From Streptomyces virginiae (lineage in GTDB: Bacteria; Actinomycetota; Actinomycetes; Streptomycetales; Streptomycetaceae): 64,000 nucleotides of DNA. The translations under genes were made by a program, and so were the position numbers. This document shows positions 7,811 through 21,055 of this stretch, piece by piece; the stretch's first letter is position 1, and each line of letters opens with the position of its first letter. The notes beneath the pieces were generated by a model, which made no database searches, had not been told where the DNA came from, and saw only the letters and a list, made by a program, of their open reading frames with translations. The stretch is from positions 1-64,000 of the forward strand of contig NZ_JOAK01000015.1 of the NCBI RefSeq assembly GCF_000720455.1. Reading direction: 5' to 3'.

Positions 7811-8754
7811 CCGAGCACGAGACCACGCACGACCGAGACGGAGCACAGGTGAGTACGGGCACGACAATGGAGCCCGGCGAGACCGCCGAGGCGGCCATCC
7901 CCGAGCTGGTGATCATCTCCGGCATGTCCGGGGCCGGCCGCAGCACGGCGGCCAAGTGTCTGGAGGACCTCGGCTGGTTCGTCGTCGACAACCTGCCGCC
8001 CGCGCTGATCCCCACGATGGTGGAGCTCGGCGCCCGCTCCCAGGGCAACGTGGCCCGCATCGCCGTCGTCGTCGACGTCCGCGGCCGCCAGTTCTTCGAC
8101 GCCCTGCGCGAGTCCCTCGCCGACCTCGACAGCAAGGGCGTCACCCGCCGCATCGTCTTCCTGGAGTCCTCCGACGACGCGCTGGTCCGCCGCTTCGAGT
8201 CGGTCCGCCGCCCGCACCCGCTCCAGGGCGACGGGCGCATCACCGACGGCATCGCGGCCGAGCGCGACCTCCTGCGCGAGCTGCGCGGCGACGCCGACCT
8301 GGTGATCGACACCTCCAGCCTCAACGTGCACGAGCTGCGCGCCAAGATGGACGCCCAGTTCGCCGGTGACGAGGAGCCCGAGCTGCGGGCCACCGTCATG
8401 TCCTTCGGATACAAGTACGGCCTCCCCGTCGACGCCGACCTCGTCGTCGACTGCCGTTTCATCCCGAACCCGCACTGGGTCCCGGAACTGCGCCCCTTCA
8501 CCGGGCTCAACGAGGAGGTGTCGGGGTACGTCTTCAGCCAGCCCGGCGCCAAGGAGTTCCTCGACCGCTACACCGAGCTGCTCCAGCTCATCGCCACCGG
8601 CTACCGCCGCGAGGGCAAGCGGTACGTGACCATCGCGGTCGGGTGCACGGGCGGCAAGCACCGCAGCGTGGCCATGTCCGAGAAGCTCGCCGCCCGCCTC
8701 GCCTCCGAGGGAGTCGAGACCGTCGTCGTCCACCGGGACATGGGGCGCGAGTGA
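7807..8754 (+). CDS. rapZ: RNase adaptor / nucleotide-binding protein RapZ
   Basis: A 315-residue P-loop protein. The Walker A motif is GMSGAGRST (39-47), followed by [11 protein letters not shown]. The C-terminal half has the family signature [17 protein letters not shown], shown in E. coli to sense glucosamine-6-phosphate and present RNA to RNase E. In actinobacteria the target is not established. The first 30 residues are poorly conserved, so a downstream GTG at 7849 is possible. It overlaps uvrC (ATGA) and yvcK (GTGA), the conserved Gram-positive rapZ-yvcK-whiA arrangement. Confidence 0.95.
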   Translation: MTEHETTHDRDGAQVSTGTTMEPGETAEAAIPELVIISGMSGAGRSTAAKCLEDLGWFVVDNLPPALIPTMVELGARSQGNVARIAVVVDVRGRQFFDALRESLADLDSKGVTRRIVFLESSDDALVRRFESVRRPHPLQGDGRITDGIAAERDLLRELRGDADLVIDTSSLNVHELRAKMDAQFAGDEEPELRATVMSFGYKYGLPVDADLVVDCRFIPNPHWVPELRPFTGLNEEVSGYVFSQPGAKEFLDRYTELLQLIATGYRREGKRYVTIAVGCTGGKHRSVAMSEKLAARLASEGVETVVVHRDMGRE

Positions 8755-9806
8755 CCGCACGGACCCCGCGGCTGAGCCGCCTGCGCCGCCTGACCCCGGG
8801 ACGGGGAGAGGAAGGCGCGGGCCGCTCGGGCCGCCGGAGGGGCGCCACGCCCAAGGTGGTCGCGCTCGGTGGCGGCCAGGGCCTGTCGGCCTCCCTCGCC
8901 GCCCTGCGCCGGATCACCGGTGACCTCACCGCCGTGGTCACCGTCGCCGACGACGGCGGCTCCAGCGGACGGCTCCGTGAGGAGCTCGGCGTGCTGCCGC
9001 CCGGCGACCTGCGCAAGGCGCTGGCAGCGCTGTGCGGGGACGACGACTGGGGCCAGACCTGGGCCCGCGTCATCCAGCACCGCTTCCAGTCCGAGGGCGA
9101 CCTGCACGGGCACGCCGTCGGCAACCTGCTGATCGTCGCCCTGTGGGAACAGCTCGGCGACCCCGTCCAGGCCCTCGACCTCGTGGGCCGGCTGCTCGGC
9201 GCACAGGGCCGGGTGCTGCCGATGTCGGCCGTGCCGCTGGAGCTCCAGGCCCTGGTCAGGGGCCACGACCCGGCACGTCCCGAGGACGTCGACACCGTCC
9301 GCGGCCAGGCCACGGTGGCCCTGACCCCGGGCGAGGTGCTCTCCGTACAGGTCGTGCCGAGCGCCCCGCCGGCCGTGCCGGAGGCCGTCGCCGCGGTCCT
9401 GGACGCCGACTGGGTGGTGCTGGGTCCCGGCTCGTGGTTCTCCTCCGTGATTCCGCACCTGCTGGTGCCGGAACTGCTGGACGCGCTCGTCGAGACCAAG
9501 GCCCGGCGGGTGCTGTCGTTGAACCTCGCGCCGCAGCCCGGCGAAACAGAGGGCTTCTCTCCGCAGCGTCATTTGGAGGTTTTGGCCCGACACGCCCCTA
9601 AACTCGCCCTGGACGTGGTGCTGGCCGACGAGGCCGCCGTGCCCGACCGCGAGTCCCTTGCCGATGCCGCGAAACGGTTCGGTGCCGCGGTCGAGCTGGC
9701 CCCCGTGGCCAGGCAGGACGGCTCACCGAAGCACGACCCGGAGCTGCTGGCCGCCGCGTACGACCGTATTTTTCGGATGCATGGAAGGATCGGCCCATGG
9801 CGATGA
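8751..9806 (+). CDS. yvcK: YvcK/CofD-like protein (gluconeogenesis factor)
   Basis: A 351-residue member of the CofD-like family. [18 protein letters not shown] near residue 37 is the nucleotide-binding N-terminus, followed by [30 protein letters not shown] and HAVGNLLI, all family signatures. YvcK (CuvA in mycobacteria) binds UDP-sugars and links carbon status to cell-wall synthesis. The first 30 residues are Arg-rich and variable. GTG at 8751 overlaps the rapZ stop as GTGA, and its 3' end overlaps whiA by 10 bp. Confidence 0.93.
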   Translation: MTARTPRLSRLRRLTPGRGEEGAGRSGRRRGATPKVVALGGGQGLSASLAALRRITGDLTAVVTVADDGGSSGRLREELGVLPPGDLRKALAALCGDDDWGQTWARVIQHRFQSEGDLHGHAVGNLLIVALWEQLGDPVQALDLVGRLLGAQGRVLPMSAVPLELQALVRGHDPARPEDVDTVRGQATVALTPGEVLSVQVVPSAPPAVPEAVAAVLDADWVVLGPGSWFSSVIPHLLVPELLDALVETKARRVLSLNLAPQPGETEGFSPQRHLEVLARHAPKLALDVVLADEAAVPDRESLADAAKRFGAAVELAPVARQDGSPKHDPELLAAAYDRIFRMHGRIGPWR

Positions 9807-10792
9807 CGCCAGCGGTGAAGGATGAGATCTCCCGGCTCCCCGTCACCCGGACCTGCTGCAGAAAAGCGGAGGTCTCGGCGATCCTTCGGTTCGCGGGCGG
9901 GCTGCACCTGGTGAGCGGCCGGATCGTCATCGAGGCGGAGCTCGACACCGGGATCGCCGCCCGCCGCCTGCGCAAGGACATCCTGGAGATCTTCGGCCAC
10001 TCCTCGGACCTGGTGGTGATGGCCCCCGGCGGACTGCGCCGCGGCAGCCGCTACGTGGTCCGCGTCGTGGCCGGGGGCGACCAGCTGGCGCGCCAGACGG
10101 GCCTCGTGGACGGCCGCGGACGCCCCATCCGGGGTCTTCCGCCCCAGGTGGTCTCCGGGGCCACCTGTGACGCCGAGGCGGCGTGGCGCGGCGCCTTCCT
10201 GGCCCACGGCTCGCTCACCGAGCCGGGCCGGTCCTCCTCCCTGGAGGTCACCTGCCCCGGCCCGGAGGCCGCCCTGGCCCTGGTGGGCGCCGCCCGCAGG
10301 CTCTCCATCGCAGCCAAGGCGCGCGAGGTGCGCGGGGTGGACCGGGTCGTGGTCCGCGACGGCGACGCGATCGGCGCCCTGCTGACCCGGCTCGGCGCGC
10401 ACGAGTCGGTGCTGGCCTGGGAGGAGCGGCGGATGCGGCGCGAGGTGCGCGCCACCGCCAACCGCCTCGCCAACTTCGACGACGCCAACCTGCGCCGTTC
10501 GGCACGGGCCGCCGTGGCCGCCGGAGCCCGCGTGCAGCGCGCGCTGGAGATCCTCGGCGAGGAGGTCCCCGAGCACCTCGCCGCGGCCGGCCGGCTGCGC
10601 ATGGAGCACAAGCAGGCCTCCCTGGAGGAGCTGGGCGCGCTCGCCGACCCGCCGCTGACCAAGGACGCGGTCGCCGGCCGGATCCGCCGCCTGCTGGCGA
10701 TGGCCGACAAGCGGGCCCAGGACCTCGGCATCCCGGGCACCGAGTCGAACCTCGACCTCAGCGAGGAGATGGCCGACAACATGGCCGGATAG
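9797..10792 (+). CDS. whiA: Sporulation regulator WhiA
   Basis: A 331-residue DNA-binding protein needed for the switch from aerial growth to sporulation septation in Streptomyces. The start [20 protein letters not shown], the N-terminal LAGLIDADG-like homing-endonuclease fold (residues about 20-220, without catalytic acidic residues) and the C-terminal helix-turn-helix ([29 protein letters not shown], about 276-304) match the family throughout. It acts with WhiB. It is the last gene of the uvrC-rapZ-yvcK-whiA operon and is followed by a hairpin. Confidence 0.97.
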   Translation: MAMTPAVKDEISRLPVTRTCCRKAEVSAILRFAGGLHLVSGRIVIEAELDTGIAARRLRKDILEIFGHSSDLVVMAPGGLRRGSRYVVRVVAGGDQLARQTGLVDGRGRPIRGLPPQVVSGATCDAEAAWRGAFLAHGSLTEPGRSSSLEVTCPGPEAALALVGAARRLSIAAKAREVRGVDRVVVRDGDAIGALLTRLGAHESVLAWEERRMRREVRATANRLANFDDANLRRSARAAVAAGARVQRALEILGEEVPEHLAAAGRLRMEHKQASLEELGALADPPLTKDAVAGRIRRLLAMADKRAQDLGIPGTESNLDLSEEMADNMAG

Positions 10793-10815
10793 GCCGGCCG
10801 GGCGGGAGACCGCCT

Positions 10816-10856
10816 ACGGCAGAAGGGGCTCGCGCGATCACTCGTGCGGGCCCCTT
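10816..10856 (+). terminator. Terminator after whiA
   Basis: An imperfect stem pairs GCAGAAGGGGC (about 10818) with GCCCCTTTGC (about 10846) around an 18-nt GC-rich loop, 25 bp after the whiA stop. It contains one bulge and no U-tract. Confidence 0.5.
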
Positions 10857-10942
10857 TGCGGTATGCCCCATTGACATGAGCATGGGCCGGTCTTGAGTCT
10901 GGCGTCCGAACCTTTCGTGGCAGCCGACGCCCAGGGGGGCAC

Positions 10943-15149
<4,207 letters not shown>

Positions 15150-15179
15150 GTTCCAGGGCTGACACCACGATGTGAAGCA

Positions 15180-15219
15180 CAGGGTCCGGGCCGCGCGACG
15201 ATGCGCAGCCCGGACCCTG
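15180..15219 (+). terminator. Intercistronic hairpin between gap and pgk
   Basis: A perfect 12-bp stem (CAGGGTCCGGGC at 15180-15191, complement at 15208-15219) with a 16-nt loop lies 30 bp after gap. Lacking a U-tract, it may be a partial terminator or an mRNA-stabilising stem that sets gap above pgk-tpiA levels. Confidence 0.6.
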
Positions 15220-15275
15220 TAGCTTGCCAGTCGTTCTTCGCCCCCGACACGGGCGCCCAAAGGAGTCAGAAACAC

Positions 15276-16487
15276 ATGAAGACGATCGACGAACTGCTCG
15301 CCGAAGGCGTCAAGGGCAAGCGGGTCTTCGTACGCGCGGACCTCAACGTTCCGCTCGCCGAGGGCACGATCACCGACGACGGCCGCATCCGCGCCGTCCA
15401 GCCCACGATCGCGAAGCTCGCCGAAGCCGGCGCCCGCGTCGTCGTGGCCTCGCACCTCGGCCGCCCCAAGGGCGCCCCGGAGCCGGCCTTCTCGCTCGCG
15501 CCGGCCGCCGCGCGCCTCGGTGAACTGCTGGGCGCGGACGTCGCGTTCGCCACCGACACCGTGGGTTCCTCCGCCAAGGAGACCGTCGCCGCCCTCACCG
15601 ACGGCCAGGTGGCCGTCATCGAGAACCTCCGCTTCAACGCCGGCGAGACCTCGAAGGACGACGCCGAGCGCGGCGCCTTCGCGGACCAGCTCGCGGAGCT
15701 CGCCGACATCTACGTCGGCGACGGCTTCGGCGCCGTCCACCGCAAGCACGCCTCGGTCTTCGACCTGCCCGCGCGGCTCCCGCACGCGGCCGGCCAGCTC
15801 ATCGCCACCGAGGTCGGCGTCCTGAAGAAGCTGACGGACGAGGTCAAGCGCCCCTACGTCGTGGTCCTCGGCGGCGCCAAGGTCTCCGACAAGCTCGCCG
15901 TCATCGACGAGCTGCTCGGCAAGGCCGACCGCCTCCTGATCGGCGGCGGCATGGCCTACACCTTCCTCTACGCCAAGGGCCACGAGGTCGGCATCTCCCT
16001 GCTCCAGAAGGACCAGGTCGAAAAGGTCAAGGAGTACATGGCCCGGGCCGAGTCCACCGGCGTCGAGCTGGTCCTGCCGGTCGACATCCTGGCCTCGTCG
16101 GAATTCCCCGACCTGAAGACCAAGGCCCCGGCCGACCACATCACCGTCGACGCGGACAAGATCCCCGCCGACAAGGAGGGTCTGGACATCGGTCCGAAGA
16201 CCCGTGAGCTGTACGCCTCGAAGATCGCCGACGCGGCCACCGTCTTCTGGAACGGCCCCCTGGGCGTCTTCGAGCACCCCGACTACGCCGGCGGCACCCG
16301 CGCGATCGCGCAGGCTCTCGTCGACAGCGACGCCTTCACCGTGGTCGGCGGTGGCGACAGTGCCGCCGCGGTCCGCACGCTCGGCTTCGACGAGAACGCT
16401 TTCGGCCACATTTCTACCGGCGGCGGCGCCTCCCTCGAGTACCTCGAGGGCAAGACGCTCCCCGGCCTCGCCGCCCTGGAGGGCTGA
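15276..16487 (+). CDS. pgk: Phosphoglycerate kinase
   Basis: A 403-residue enzyme making ATP and 3-phosphoglycerate from 1,3-bisphosphoglycerate. Signatures are RADLNVPL near residue 22, ASHLGRPKG, LGGAKVSDK, and the C-terminal nucleotide loop VGGGDSAAAV. The ATG at 15276 follows AAAGGAG. Only 6 bp separate it from tpiA, so the two are co-transcribed. Confidence 0.98.
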   Translation: MKTIDELLAEGVKGKRVFVRADLNVPLAEGTITDDGRIRAVQPTIAKLAEAGARVVVASHLGRPKGAPEPAFSLAPAAARLGELLGADVAFATDTVGSSAKETVAALTDGQVAVIENLRFNAGETSKDDAERGAFADQLAELADIYVGDGFGAVHRKHASVFDLPARLPHAAGQLIATEVGVLKKLTDEVKRPYVVVLGGAKVSDKLAVIDELLGKADRLLIGGGMAYTFLYAKGHEVGISLLQKDQVEKVKEYMARAESTGVELVLPVDILASSEFPDLKTKAPADHITVDADKIPADKEGLDIGPKTRELYASKIADAATVFWNGPLGVFEHPDYAGGTRAIAQALVDSDAFTVVGGGDSAAAVRTLGFDENAFGHISTGGGASLEYLEGKTLPGLAALEG

Positions 16488-16493
16488 ACCCGT

Positions 16494-17270
16494 ATGACCA
16501 CCCGCACCCCGCTCATGGCGGGCAACTGGAAGATGAACCTCAACCACCTCGAGGCCATCGCCCACGTCCAGAAGCTCGCCTTCGCGCTCGCCGACAAGGA
16601 CTACGACGCCGTCGAGGTCGCGGTCCTGCCGCCCTTCGTCGACCTGCGCTCCGTCCAGACCCTGGTCGACGGCGACAAGCTGAAGATCAAGTACGGCGCC
16701 CAGGACATCTCCGCGCACGACTCCGGCGCCTACACCGGTGAGATCTCCGGCCCGATGCTGTCGAAGCTGCGGTGCACGTACGTGGCCGTCGGCCACAGCG
16801 AGCGCCGTCAGTACCACGGCGAGACCGACGAGATCTGCAACGCCAAGGTCAAGGCCGCCTTCAAGCACGGGATCACCCCGATCCTGTGCGTCGGCGAGGG
16901 CCTGGACATCCGCAAGGCCGGCCAGCAGGTCCCGTACACGCTCGCCCAGCTCGACGGCGGCCTGGCGGACGTCCCGGCCGAGCAGGTCGAGTCCATCGTG
17001 ATCGCCTACGAGCCCGTCTGGGCCATCGGGACCGGCGAGGTCGCCACCCCCGAGGACGCCCAGGAGGTCTGCGGAGCCATCCGCGGCCGCCTCGCGGAGC
17101 TGTACTCGCAGGAGCTGGCCGACAAGGTCCGCATCCAGTACGGCGGCTCCGTGAAGTCCGGGAACATCGCGGCGATCATGGCGCAGCCCGACGTCGACGG
17201 CGCCCTGATCGGCGGCGCGGCGCTCGACGCGGACGAGTTCGTCAAGATCGTCCGCTTCCGCGACCAGTGA
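16494..17270 (+). CDS. tpiA: Triosephosphate isomerase
   Basis: A 258-residue TIM barrel interconverting dihydroxyacetone phosphate and glyceraldehyde 3-phosphate. MAGNWKMN contains the catalytic Lys, VGHSERR the catalytic His, and [11 protein letters not shown] the catalytic Glu with the phosphate-gripping loop 6. [10 protein letters not shown] forms the phosphate-binding site. It directly follows pgk and is closed by a strong hairpin before secG. Confidence 0.98.
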   Translation: MTTRTPLMAGNWKMNLNHLEAIAHVQKLAFALADKDYDAVEVAVLPPFVDLRSVQTLVDGDKLKIKYGAQDISAHDSGAYTGEISGPMLSKLRCTYVAVGHSERRQYHGETDEICNAKVKAAFKHGITPILCVGEGLDIRKAGQQVPYTLAQLDGGLADVPAEQVESIVIAYEPVWAIGTGEVATPEDAQEVCGAIRGRLAELYSQELADKVRIQYGGSVKSGNIAAIMAQPDVDGALIGGAALDADEFVKIVRFRDQ

Positions 17271-17301
17271 GTATGCGGTAGGGCCGATCCGTCGTACCCT
17301 T

Positions 17302-17341
17302 GCGGGGGCCAGAGGCTGAACCACCAGCCGCTGGCCCCCGC
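17302..17341 (+). terminator. Hairpin between tpiA and secG
   Basis: A perfect 11-bp stem (GCGGGGGCCAG at 17302-17312, complement at 17331-17341) has a nested GGCTG/CAGCC stem in its loop. It lies 32 bp after tpiA and 54 bp before secG, so it probably ends the glycolytic transcript or attenuates read-through into secG. Confidence 0.7.
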
Positions 17342-17394
17342 GCACATCTCGCAAAGCCGGAAAGCCTGAAAAAGCCAGAAAGTAGGAATCAGCC

Positions 17395-17631
17395 GTGATT
17401 ATGGGGTTCTCGATCGCCCTGATCGTCTTCAGCGCCCTGCTGATGCTGCTCGTGCTGATGCACAAGGGCAAGGGCGGCGGCCTCTCCGACATGTTCGGCG
17501 GCGGCATGCAGTCGTCGGTCGGCGGCTCCTCCGTCGCGGAGCGGAACCTGGACCGCATCACCGTCGTGGTGGGTCTGCTCTGGTTCGCGTGCATCGTCGC
17601 GCTCGGCCTCGTGATGAAGTCGGGCAGCTGA
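17395..17631 (+). CDS. secG: Preprotein translocase subunit SecG
   Basis: A 78-residue membrane protein of the SecYEG channel. Two transmembrane helices (residues 3-21 and 55-73) are linked by a cytoplasmic Gly-rich loop (KGKGGGLSDMFGGGMQSS), the classic SecG layout. The start GTG-ATT-ATG at 17395 fits the family. The position after tpiA is conserved in actinobacteria. Confidence 0.95.
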   Translation: MIMGFSIALIVFSALLMLLVLMHKGKGGGLSDMFGGGMQSSVGGSSVAERNLDRITVVVGLLWFACIVALGLVMKSGS

Positions 17632-17812
17632 CCGTTCTCGCCATTCCGGCAGTCCGGTCGGCATTGCCCGGCCTATCATGAGGCAGGCGTTCACAGCGCG
17701 GAATCAGTAACTCCGCTCAGTGGACGTGCGTTGGGCCTTACGTAGACTTGGGCGCTCCGCGGCGGAATTTCCACTCACACTCCGCGGCACCATCACGCAG
17801 GGAGTTACGACC

Positions 17813-18148
17813 GTGGCAAGTGGCAACGCGATCCGTGGTAGCCGGGTCGGAGCGGGGCCGATGGGTGAGGCAGAGCGCGGCGAGTCCGCGCCCCGCCTGC
17901 GCATCTCCTTCTGGTGCTCGAACGGGCACGAGACGCAGCCGAGCTTCGCCAGCGACGCGCAGGTGCCGGACAACTGGGACTGCCCGCGCTGCGGGTTCCC
18001 GGCCGGCCAGGACCGGGACAACCCGCCCGCGCCGCCGCGCACCGAACCGTACAAGACGCACCTGGCGTACGTGCGGGAGCGACGCTCCGACGCCGACGGC
18101 GAGGCGATCCTCGCCGAGGCGCTCGCCAAGCTCCGGGGCGAGATCTGA
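17813..18148 (+). CDS. rbpA: RNA polymerase-binding protein, RbpA family
   Basis: A 111-residue actinobacterial transcription factor. The N-terminal tail (AIRGSRVGAG) is followed by the zinc-binding core (WCSNGHETQPSF, then WDCPRCGFPAGQ, with cysteines placed for zinc) and a C-terminal sigma-interacting helix after PPRTEPYKTHLAYVRERRSDADGE. RbpA stabilises the open promoter complex with the principal sigma factor. Streptomycetes carry two RbpA-like proteins; the best-studied S. coelicolor RbpA has, as I recall, a rather different sequence, so this may be the less-studied paralogue. The GTG at 17813 has AGGGAG upstream. Confidence 0.85.
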   Translation: MASGNAIRGSRVGAGPMGEAERGESAPRLRISFWCSNGHETQPSFASDAQVPDNWDCPRCGFPAGQDRDNPPAPPRTEPYKTHLAYVRERRSDADGEAILAEALAKLRGEI

Positions 18149-18170
18149 CCCCGCCCGGCGAATGTGACGT

Positions 18171-18213
18171 GAGGCCCGGCCCCGCAGGAATCTCTCCTGC
18201 GGGGCCGGGCCTC
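18171..18213 (+). terminator. Strong intrinsic terminator after the rbpA-like gene
   Basis: A perfect 19-bp stem (GAGGCCCGGCCCCGCAGGA at 18171-18189, complement at 18195-18213) has a 5-nt loop and is followed by TTTGTGT. It is one of the strongest terminators in the window. Confidence 0.85.
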
Positions 18214-18289
18214 TTTGTGTGCGTTGCGCCGCTTGTGATCCCTTAAGTTGGTGAACGGCGGGGCACGACAGGACGGAAGAAACGGGTTG

Positions 18290-19954
18290 ATGTCCGAGAT
18301 GAACACAGAGAGCAGGGCGAAGCTCAACCGGACGCCGGAGTGGCTGGCACTCGGCAAGCACCGGGAGGAGTTCGGGCACACGCACCTGCGGCAGCTGTTC
18401 GAGGAGAACCCCGGCCGCGGCGCCGGTTACACCCTGCAGGTCGGCGACCTGCACATCGACTACTCCAAGCACCTCGTCACCGACGAGACGCTGGAGCTGC
18501 TGCGCGAACTGGCGGCGGCGACGGGCGTCGCCGAACTGCGCGAGGCCATGTTCCGCGGCGAGAAGATCAACACGACCGAGGACCGGGCGGTCCTGCACAC
18601 CGCGCTGCGCGCACCGGCCGACACCGTCGTCGAGGTGGACGGCGAGGACGTCGTCCCCGGCGTGCACGCCGTCCTCGACAAGATGGCGGCCTTCTCCGAG
18701 CAGATCAGGTCGGGGAAGTGGACCGGCTTCACCGGCAAGCGCATCAGGAACGTCGTCAACATCGGCATCGGCGGCTCCGACCTGGGTCCCGCCATGGCCT
18801 ACGAGGCCCTGCGCGCCTTCGCCGACCGCGGCCTGACCGTGCGCTTCGTGTCCAACGTCGACGGCGCGGACCTGCACGAGGCCGTGCGCGACCTGGACCC
18901 GGCCGAGACGCTGTTCATCATCGCCTCCAAGACCTTCACCACCATCGAGACCATCACGAACGCCACGTCGGCGCGCGGCTGGCTGCTCGCGGGACTGGGC
19001 GGCGACCAGGCCGCCGTGGCACGGCACTTCGTGGCGCTGTCGACCAACGCGGAGAAGGTCACCGAGTTCGGCATCGACCCGGCCAACATGTTCGAGTTCT
19101 GGGACTGGGTCGGCGGGCGCTACTCCTTCGACTCGGCCATCGGGCTCTCCCTGATGATCGCGATCGGCCCGGGCGCCTTCCACGACCTGCTCGCCGGATT
19201 CCACCTGATGGACCAGCACTTCCGCACGGCACCCGCCGAGGAGAACGCCCCGCTGCTGATGGGCCTGTTGGGGATCTGGTACGGCGCCTTCTTCGACGCG
19301 CAGTCGCACGCGGTGCTCCCGTACAGCCACTACCTCTCGCGCTTCACCGCCTACCTGCAGCAGCTGGACATGGAGTCCAACGGCAAGTCCGTGGACCGCG
19401 ACGGCGACCCGGTGGAGTGGCAGACCGGCCCGGTGGTGTGGGGCACCCCCGGCACCAACGGCCAGCACGCCTACTACCAGCTCATCCACCAGGGCACGAA
19501 GGTCATCCCCGCGGACTTCATCGGCTTCGCGAACCCGGTGGCCGAGCTGGAAGCGGCCCCGGCGGCCCAGCACGACCTGCTGATGGCCAACTTCTTCGCG
19601 CAGACCCAGGCACTGGCCTTCGGCAAGACGGCCGACGAGGTCCGCGCGGAAGGCGCTCCGGAATCGCTGGTACCGCACAAGACCTTCCACGGCAACCACC
19701 CGACGACCACCATCCTGGCCACGGAACTCACCCCCGGAGTGCTGGGCCAGCTGATCGCGCTGTACGAGCACAAGGTGTTCGTCCAGGGCGCCGTGTGGAA
19801 CATCGACTCCTTCGACCAGTGGGGCGTCGAGCTCGGCAAGGTTCTCGCCAAGCGCATCGAGCCGGCCCTGACCGAAGGCGCGGACGTGCCCGGTTTGGAC
19901 GCCTCGACGCAGGCGCTGGTGACCACCTACCGCAAGCTGCGCGGACGCGGCTGA
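18290..19954 (+). CDS. pgi: Glucose-6-phosphate isomerase
   Basis: A 554-residue enzyme interconverting glucose 6-phosphate and fructose 6-phosphate. Family signatures are [16 protein letters not shown], the SIS-domain segment [44 protein letters not shown] with catalytic Glu, and [15 protein letters not shown] with catalytic His. ATG at 18290 gives normal length; ATG at 18299 is also possible. It stands alone, convergent with pgl, and feeds the pentose phosphate operon on the other strand. Confidence 0.97.
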   Translation: MSEMNTESRAKLNRTPEWLALGKHREEFGHTHLRQLFEENPGRGAGYTLQVGDLHIDYSKHLVTDETLELLRELAAATGVAELREAMFRGEKINTTEDRAVLHTALRAPADTVVEVDGEDVVPGVHAVLDKMAAFSEQIRSGKWTGFTGKRIRNVVNIGIGGSDLGPAMAYEALRAFADRGLTVRFVSNVDGADLHEAVRDLDPAETLFIIASKTFTTIETITNATSARGWLLAGLGGDQAAVARHFVALSTNAEKVTEFGIDPANMFEFWDWVGGRYSFDSAIGLSLMIAIGPGAFHDLLAGFHLMDQHFRTAPAEENAPLLMGLLGIWYGAFFDAQSHAVLPYSHYLSRFTAYLQQLDMESNGKSVDRDGDPVEWQTGPVVWGTPGTNGQHAYYQLIHQGTKVIPADFIGFANPVAELEAAPAAQHDLLMANFFAQTQALAFGKTADEVRAEGAPESLVPHKTFHGNHPTTTILATELTPGVLGQLIALYEHKVFVQGAVWNIDSFDQWGVELGKVLAKRIEPALTEGADVPGLDASTQALVTTYRKLRGRG

Positions 19955-19960
19955 CCCGTG

Positions 19961-20002
19961 CGCGAAGGGCCCGCTCTCCCGGAGGAGGGCGGGCCCTTCG
20001 CG
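19961..20002. terminator. Bidirectional terminator between pgi and pgl
   Basis: A perfect 14-bp stem (CGCGAAGGGCCCGC at 19961-19974, complement at 19989-20002) sits in the 77-bp gap between the convergent pgi and pgl genes and can serve both. Confidence 0.8.
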
Positions 20003-20031
20003 TCGGTCTCCGTCGGGCGGACCGTCAGGAG

Positions 20032-20820
20032 TCAGGAGGAGGCCGGGGGGTACATCCCGGACGGCAGCTTGGCCGCGGCCGCACGGTCCAGGAGCCACAG
20101 GGTGCGCGAGCGCCCGTACGCCTCCGCGGCCGGCGCCTGCACCCCGCCCGCCCCGCCCAGGGCGATGGAGACCGCTCCGGCCTTGTCCTCGCCGGCCGCC
20201 AGCAGCCAGACCTCGCGGGCCGCCCGGATGGCGGGGAGGGTCAGCGAGATCCGGGTCGGCGGGGGCTTGGGGGCGCCGTGCACGCCGACCACCGTACGGT
20301 CGGTCTCCCGGGCCGCCGGGTGCTCGGGGAACAGCGAGGCCACGTGCGTGTCCGGGCCGACGCCCAGCATCAGCACGTCGAAGGTGGGGACCGGACCGTG
20401 GTCCTCCGGACCGGCCGCCGCGGCCAGCTCGGCCGCGTAGGCGGCGGCCGCCGCGTCCACGTCGGCGCCGTACGGGCCGTCCGAGGCCGGCATGGCGTGC
20501 ACGCGGGCGGGGTCGACCGGGACGGAGTCCAGAAGGGCCTCGCGGGCCTGGGTGTGGTTGCGCTCGGGGTCGTCGGCGGGCACGTACCGCTCGTCGCCCC
20601 ACCACAGGTCGAGCCGCTGCCAGTCGATCGCGTCGCGGGCCGGGGCGGTGGCCAGTGCGGCCAGGAGGCCGTTGCCGTTGCGTCCGCCGGTGAGGACCAC
20701 GGACGCGGTGCCGCGGGCCGTCTGGGCGTCCACGATCTTCGTGATGAGCCGGGCCGCGGTGGCCTGGGCCATCAGTTCCTTGTCCCGGTGGACGACGACC
20801 TGAGGAGTCGTCATACCCAT
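20032..20820 (-). CDS. pgl: 6-phosphogluconolactonase
   Basis: A 262-residue DevB-type enzyme hydrolysing 6-phosphogluconolactone to 6-phosphogluconate. SVVLTGGRNGNGLLAAL is the N-terminal phosphate loop, WWGDERYVPADDPERNHTQAREALL is the strongest family signature, and MLGVGPDTHVASLFPEHPA carries the catalytic residues. The ATG at 20820 is chosen; ATG at 20814 is equally possible. It is the last gene of the tkt-tal-zwf-opcA-pgl series but lies 235 bp from opcA, across a large inverted repeat that may reduce its co-transcription. Confidence 0.95.
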   Translation of the reverse strand: MGMTTPQVVVHRDKELMAQATAARLITKIVDAQTARGTASVVLTGGRNGNGLLAALATAPARDAIDWQRLDLWWGDERYVPADDPERNHTQAREALLDSVPVDPARVHAMPASDGPYGADVDAAAAAYAAELAAAAGPEDHGPVPTFDVLMLGVGPDTHVASLFPEHPAARETDRTVVGVHGAPKPPPTRISLTLPAIRAAREVWLLAAGEDKAGAVSIALGGAGGVQAPAAEAYGRSRTLWLLDRAAAAKLPSGMYPPASS

Positions 20821-20865
20821 GTGCTGCCGCCTTCTGTGTAGTTCAGGGGGTGCGGTTCCGCGGGT

Positions 20866-21048
20866 GCGCTGCGCGGAGCCTTTTCCCCGCCCCGCCCTTT
20901 CGCCGTTTCCTGGGGCTCCGCCCCAGACCCCGCGCCTCAAACGCCGGCGAGGCTGGATCTACCAGCCCGTCCGGCGTTTGAGGACCGGGGCCCGGGGCGG
21001 AGCCCCGGTTTCGGGAAGGGGCGGGGCGGGGAAGGGCTCCGCGCAGCG
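20866..21048. repeat. Inverted pair of the interspersed repeat (copies B and B')
   Basis: The left arm (about 20866-20955) matches copy A at 5641-5713 almost base for base in its core (GCCCTTTCGCCGTTTCC, GGGGCTCCGCCCC, CTCAAACGCCGGCG). The right arm (about 20962-21048) is its inverted copy (CCGGCGTTTGAGGA, GGGGCGGAGCCCC, GGGGCGGGGAAGGGCTCCGC). They can form an imperfect stem of roughly 85 bp with a very short loop. It fills most of the gap between opcA and pgl on the minus strand, so it may act as terminator, RNase III site or stabiliser. Confidence 0.8.
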
Positions 21049-21055
21049 GATGCGC

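Noticed and set aside
10871..10899. TTGACA promoter before the carboxypeptidase gene
   Set aside because: The -35 is perfect, but no acceptable -10 lies 16-18 bp downstream.
17700..17732. SigR-type promoter (GGAAT ... GTT) before the rbpA-like gene
   Set aside because: The two elements are 25 bp apart instead of about 18, so the match fails.
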